From: Thereva unica
Taxonomy: Eukaryota > Arthropoda > Insecta > Diptera > Therevidae
Assembly: GCA_949987705.1 (NCBI GenBank)
Contig: OX465281.1
Coordinates: 200,991,112 to 201,055,111 of the forward strand
DNA: 64,000 nucleotides
Direction of reading: 5' to 3'
Of this stretch, positions 62,535 through 64,000 are shown one piece after another. The first letter of the stretch is position 1; the number at the start of each line of letters is the position of its first letter. A model generated the notes under the pieces. That model worked only from the letters and a program-made list of their open reading frames with translations. It made no database searches and was not told the DNA's origin. A program made the translations under genes and the position numbers.

Positions 62535-64000
62535 CCTGTGTGAGGTGTTAGGTCCAAAGGTACTGCGGCCATTTAGTTGGCCTATTGTACTACAACCCCT
62601 ACACCTCATATTTGTAGGCCAGACCGCCTGAACAAGTTCAGCAGTCTGCCTAGTGGTTTGTCGCTTAGACTTGAGTGTTCGAGCAGGGACTTCCCGAACA
62701 AAGAGACCCTGCTCCTCGCTATTGCAGGGCACTCACAGAGAACATGGAGGGCAGACTCATCCTCTTCTAGGCAAAGCCTACATGTAGGGTCCTCCGCCCT
62801 TCCTATCTTCCATAAGTGGTAATTTAGGGCACAGTGTCCGGTAATTAGGCCAACAAGTGTCCTAACATCACTCCTGCTGCGTCGTAATAATTCCTTGGCC
62901 GTCTTAGGGGACGGCCCTGGAAGGAACCGCTTAGAGTTGGCCAGTCCAGGCGCGGACCTCCAGCGTTCAATATGTTTCATCAAGGTCCGATCGGCCAGGG
63001 CCCTTTGCAGCAAGCTGGACGGTGCCCCAATAGCCGGCTCTGGACCAATGAATTCTAAATCAGAGCCCTGTTTAGCCAGGGCATCCGCACTTTCATTGCC
63101 TTCGAAGCCCCGGTGACCTGGGACCCAGACAAGTGTGATTTGATTGAGAACGCCCAACTCATGAAGAGCACGTTGGCAGTCCCAAACTAATTTCGACTTG
63201 GTCCTACGGGACCTTATCGCTCTAATTGCCGCTTGGCTATCAGAGAAGATAAAAATCCGTTTATTTTGGTAAGCCCTTCTTAAGTTCTCATGAGTGCATG
63301 CCAGAATAGCGTACACCTCTGCTTGAAAGACAGTTGCCAGAGTGCCTAGACTTATAGCCTTGCTGAATCTGGGACTTTCACTCCAGATTCCTGCGCCTAC
63401 ACCTGTCTCCGTTTTAGAGCCATCCGTGTACCATACTAGCCCGCCCGGCAAAACTTTAGGAAAAGTCCAGGTAAGCCTTTCCTGTATATGTACAGAAGGT
63501 TGCTTAAATTTTGAGAATTTATAGGGCATGCCGTCCGATAGCATCTCCGCTTCCGGAATCTCTTCTATGATGTTGATTATTATAGAATGTCCTCGCCCAA
63601 GACCAGCGCCCAAGTAACCATTCGCTTTCAGCCGCAGCGCCGCGTTTATGGCGGATTTCTCTACCTCAAGGTGGAGGGGTACCAAATTGAGGAGAGTTTC
63701 CAGCGCTGCCGTTGGGGAAGTGCGGATGGCCCCAGTGATGGAGAGGCAAGCCATTCTTTGAATTTTGCTTAAAAAGGTTATGGAACCCTTAAGCTTCGTT
63801 CTGTGCCACCAAACTAAAGCTCCATAAGTTACCATGGGTCTTATGATGGTGGTGTATATCCAGTACATGGTTTTCGGTTGCAAACCCCAGGTGGAACCAC
63901 AAGCTCTGCGGCAAGCCCACAGGGATCTGCGCGTTCTACACATCACAGTGTCCATATGCTGTTTCCAATTGAGTTTGGCATCTAGCGTCACTCCTAAATA
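62535..64000 (-). CDS. I/LOA-like non-LTR retrotransposon ORF2, RT end plus RNase H, cut by window edge
   Basis: The frame is open from the window edge (64,000, reading 'YLGVTLDAKLNWKQHM') to a stop at 62,606, at least 461 residues with no lesion. Numbering from 63,991: residues 1-120 are the RT thumb ('WIYTTIIRPMVTYGALVWW', then 'KIQRMACLSITGAIRTSP'). RNase H is at about 185-310 with 'VWYTDGSKTETGVGAGIW' (D190), 'TVFQAEVYAI' (E225), 'IFIFSDSQAAIRAI' (D251) and 'WVPGHRGFEGNESADALAKQ' (H293, D303), so the full catalytic set is present. A C-terminal knuckle 'CRLC...H..LCEC' is at 404-421. A 71-bp 3' UTR and the 26-nt tail follow. The apparent start codon is not real; the protein continues 5' of the window. 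RNase H of this kind removes RNA from the hybrid during target-primed insertion. Confidence 0.88.

Overview
The window looks like repeat-dense, gene-free nuclear DNA from an arthropod, most likely an insect. Reasons: an AT-rich background, several clades of non-LTR retrotransposon (RTE-like, CR1/Jockey-like, R1-like, and an RNase H-bearing I/LOA-like type), hAT and other DNA transposons, a Ty3/gypsy-type pol remnant, a tRNA-headed SINE family, and one transposase intron of only 69 nt. I cannot name the species. I recognise no host gene, rRNA gene, functional tRNA gene or CRISPR array. Nearly every long open frame is a retroelement fragment or its antisense shadow.

Layout. 1-3.2 kb: a foldback element and AT-rich 'ATGGCGG' repeats. 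4.8-9.8 kb: LINE debris, including an R1-like reverse transcriptase split by a 2,222-bp DNA transposon with about 465-bp terminal inverted repeats. 12.2-14.2 kb: more ATGGCGG repeat, then a gypsy-type pol remnant cut by a LINE 3' end. 15.9-18.3 kb: a CR1/Jockey-like LINE interrupted by a SINE, then two further LINE pieces. 18.7-25.98 kb: repeats, two more SINE copies and four RTE or other RT fragments. 26.2-27.8 kb: an in-frame hAT transposase/reverse transcriptase chimera. 27.9-41.7 kb: mostly foldback elements and MITEs plus one LINE ORF1 remnant. 42.4-54.0 kb: the RTE-rich core, with a nearly open endonuclease-RT frame (42.9-44.8 kb), a second RTE copy (45.7-47.2 kb), a different RTE-like element (48.2-51.3 kb) carrying a 1,018-bp near-perfect palindrome, and a rearrangement that added a 1.8-kb inverted copy and a 0.83-kb direct copy of neighbouring sequence. 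54-62 kb: sparse sequence with a CR1-like tail, a 988-bp TIR element and a decayed hAT. 62.5-64.0 kb: the 3' part of an apparently young RNase H-bearing LINE that runs off the window.

How the parts fit together. The elements parasitise each other rather than forming a pathway. Three nested insertions (DNA transposon in R1-like, SINE in CR1/Jockey-like, palindrome in RTE-like) can be undone on paper to give continuous host frames, which fixes the insertion order and the target duplications. The SINE 3' tail resembles the 3' tail of a LINE family present several times here, so that LINE is the probable source of its retrotransposition machinery. The best candidates for something new are the template-switch-like rearrangement at 46-54 kb, the unassigned TIR transposon at 6.3-8.6 kb, the hAT/RT chimera, and the family of palindromic elements with solitary half copies.
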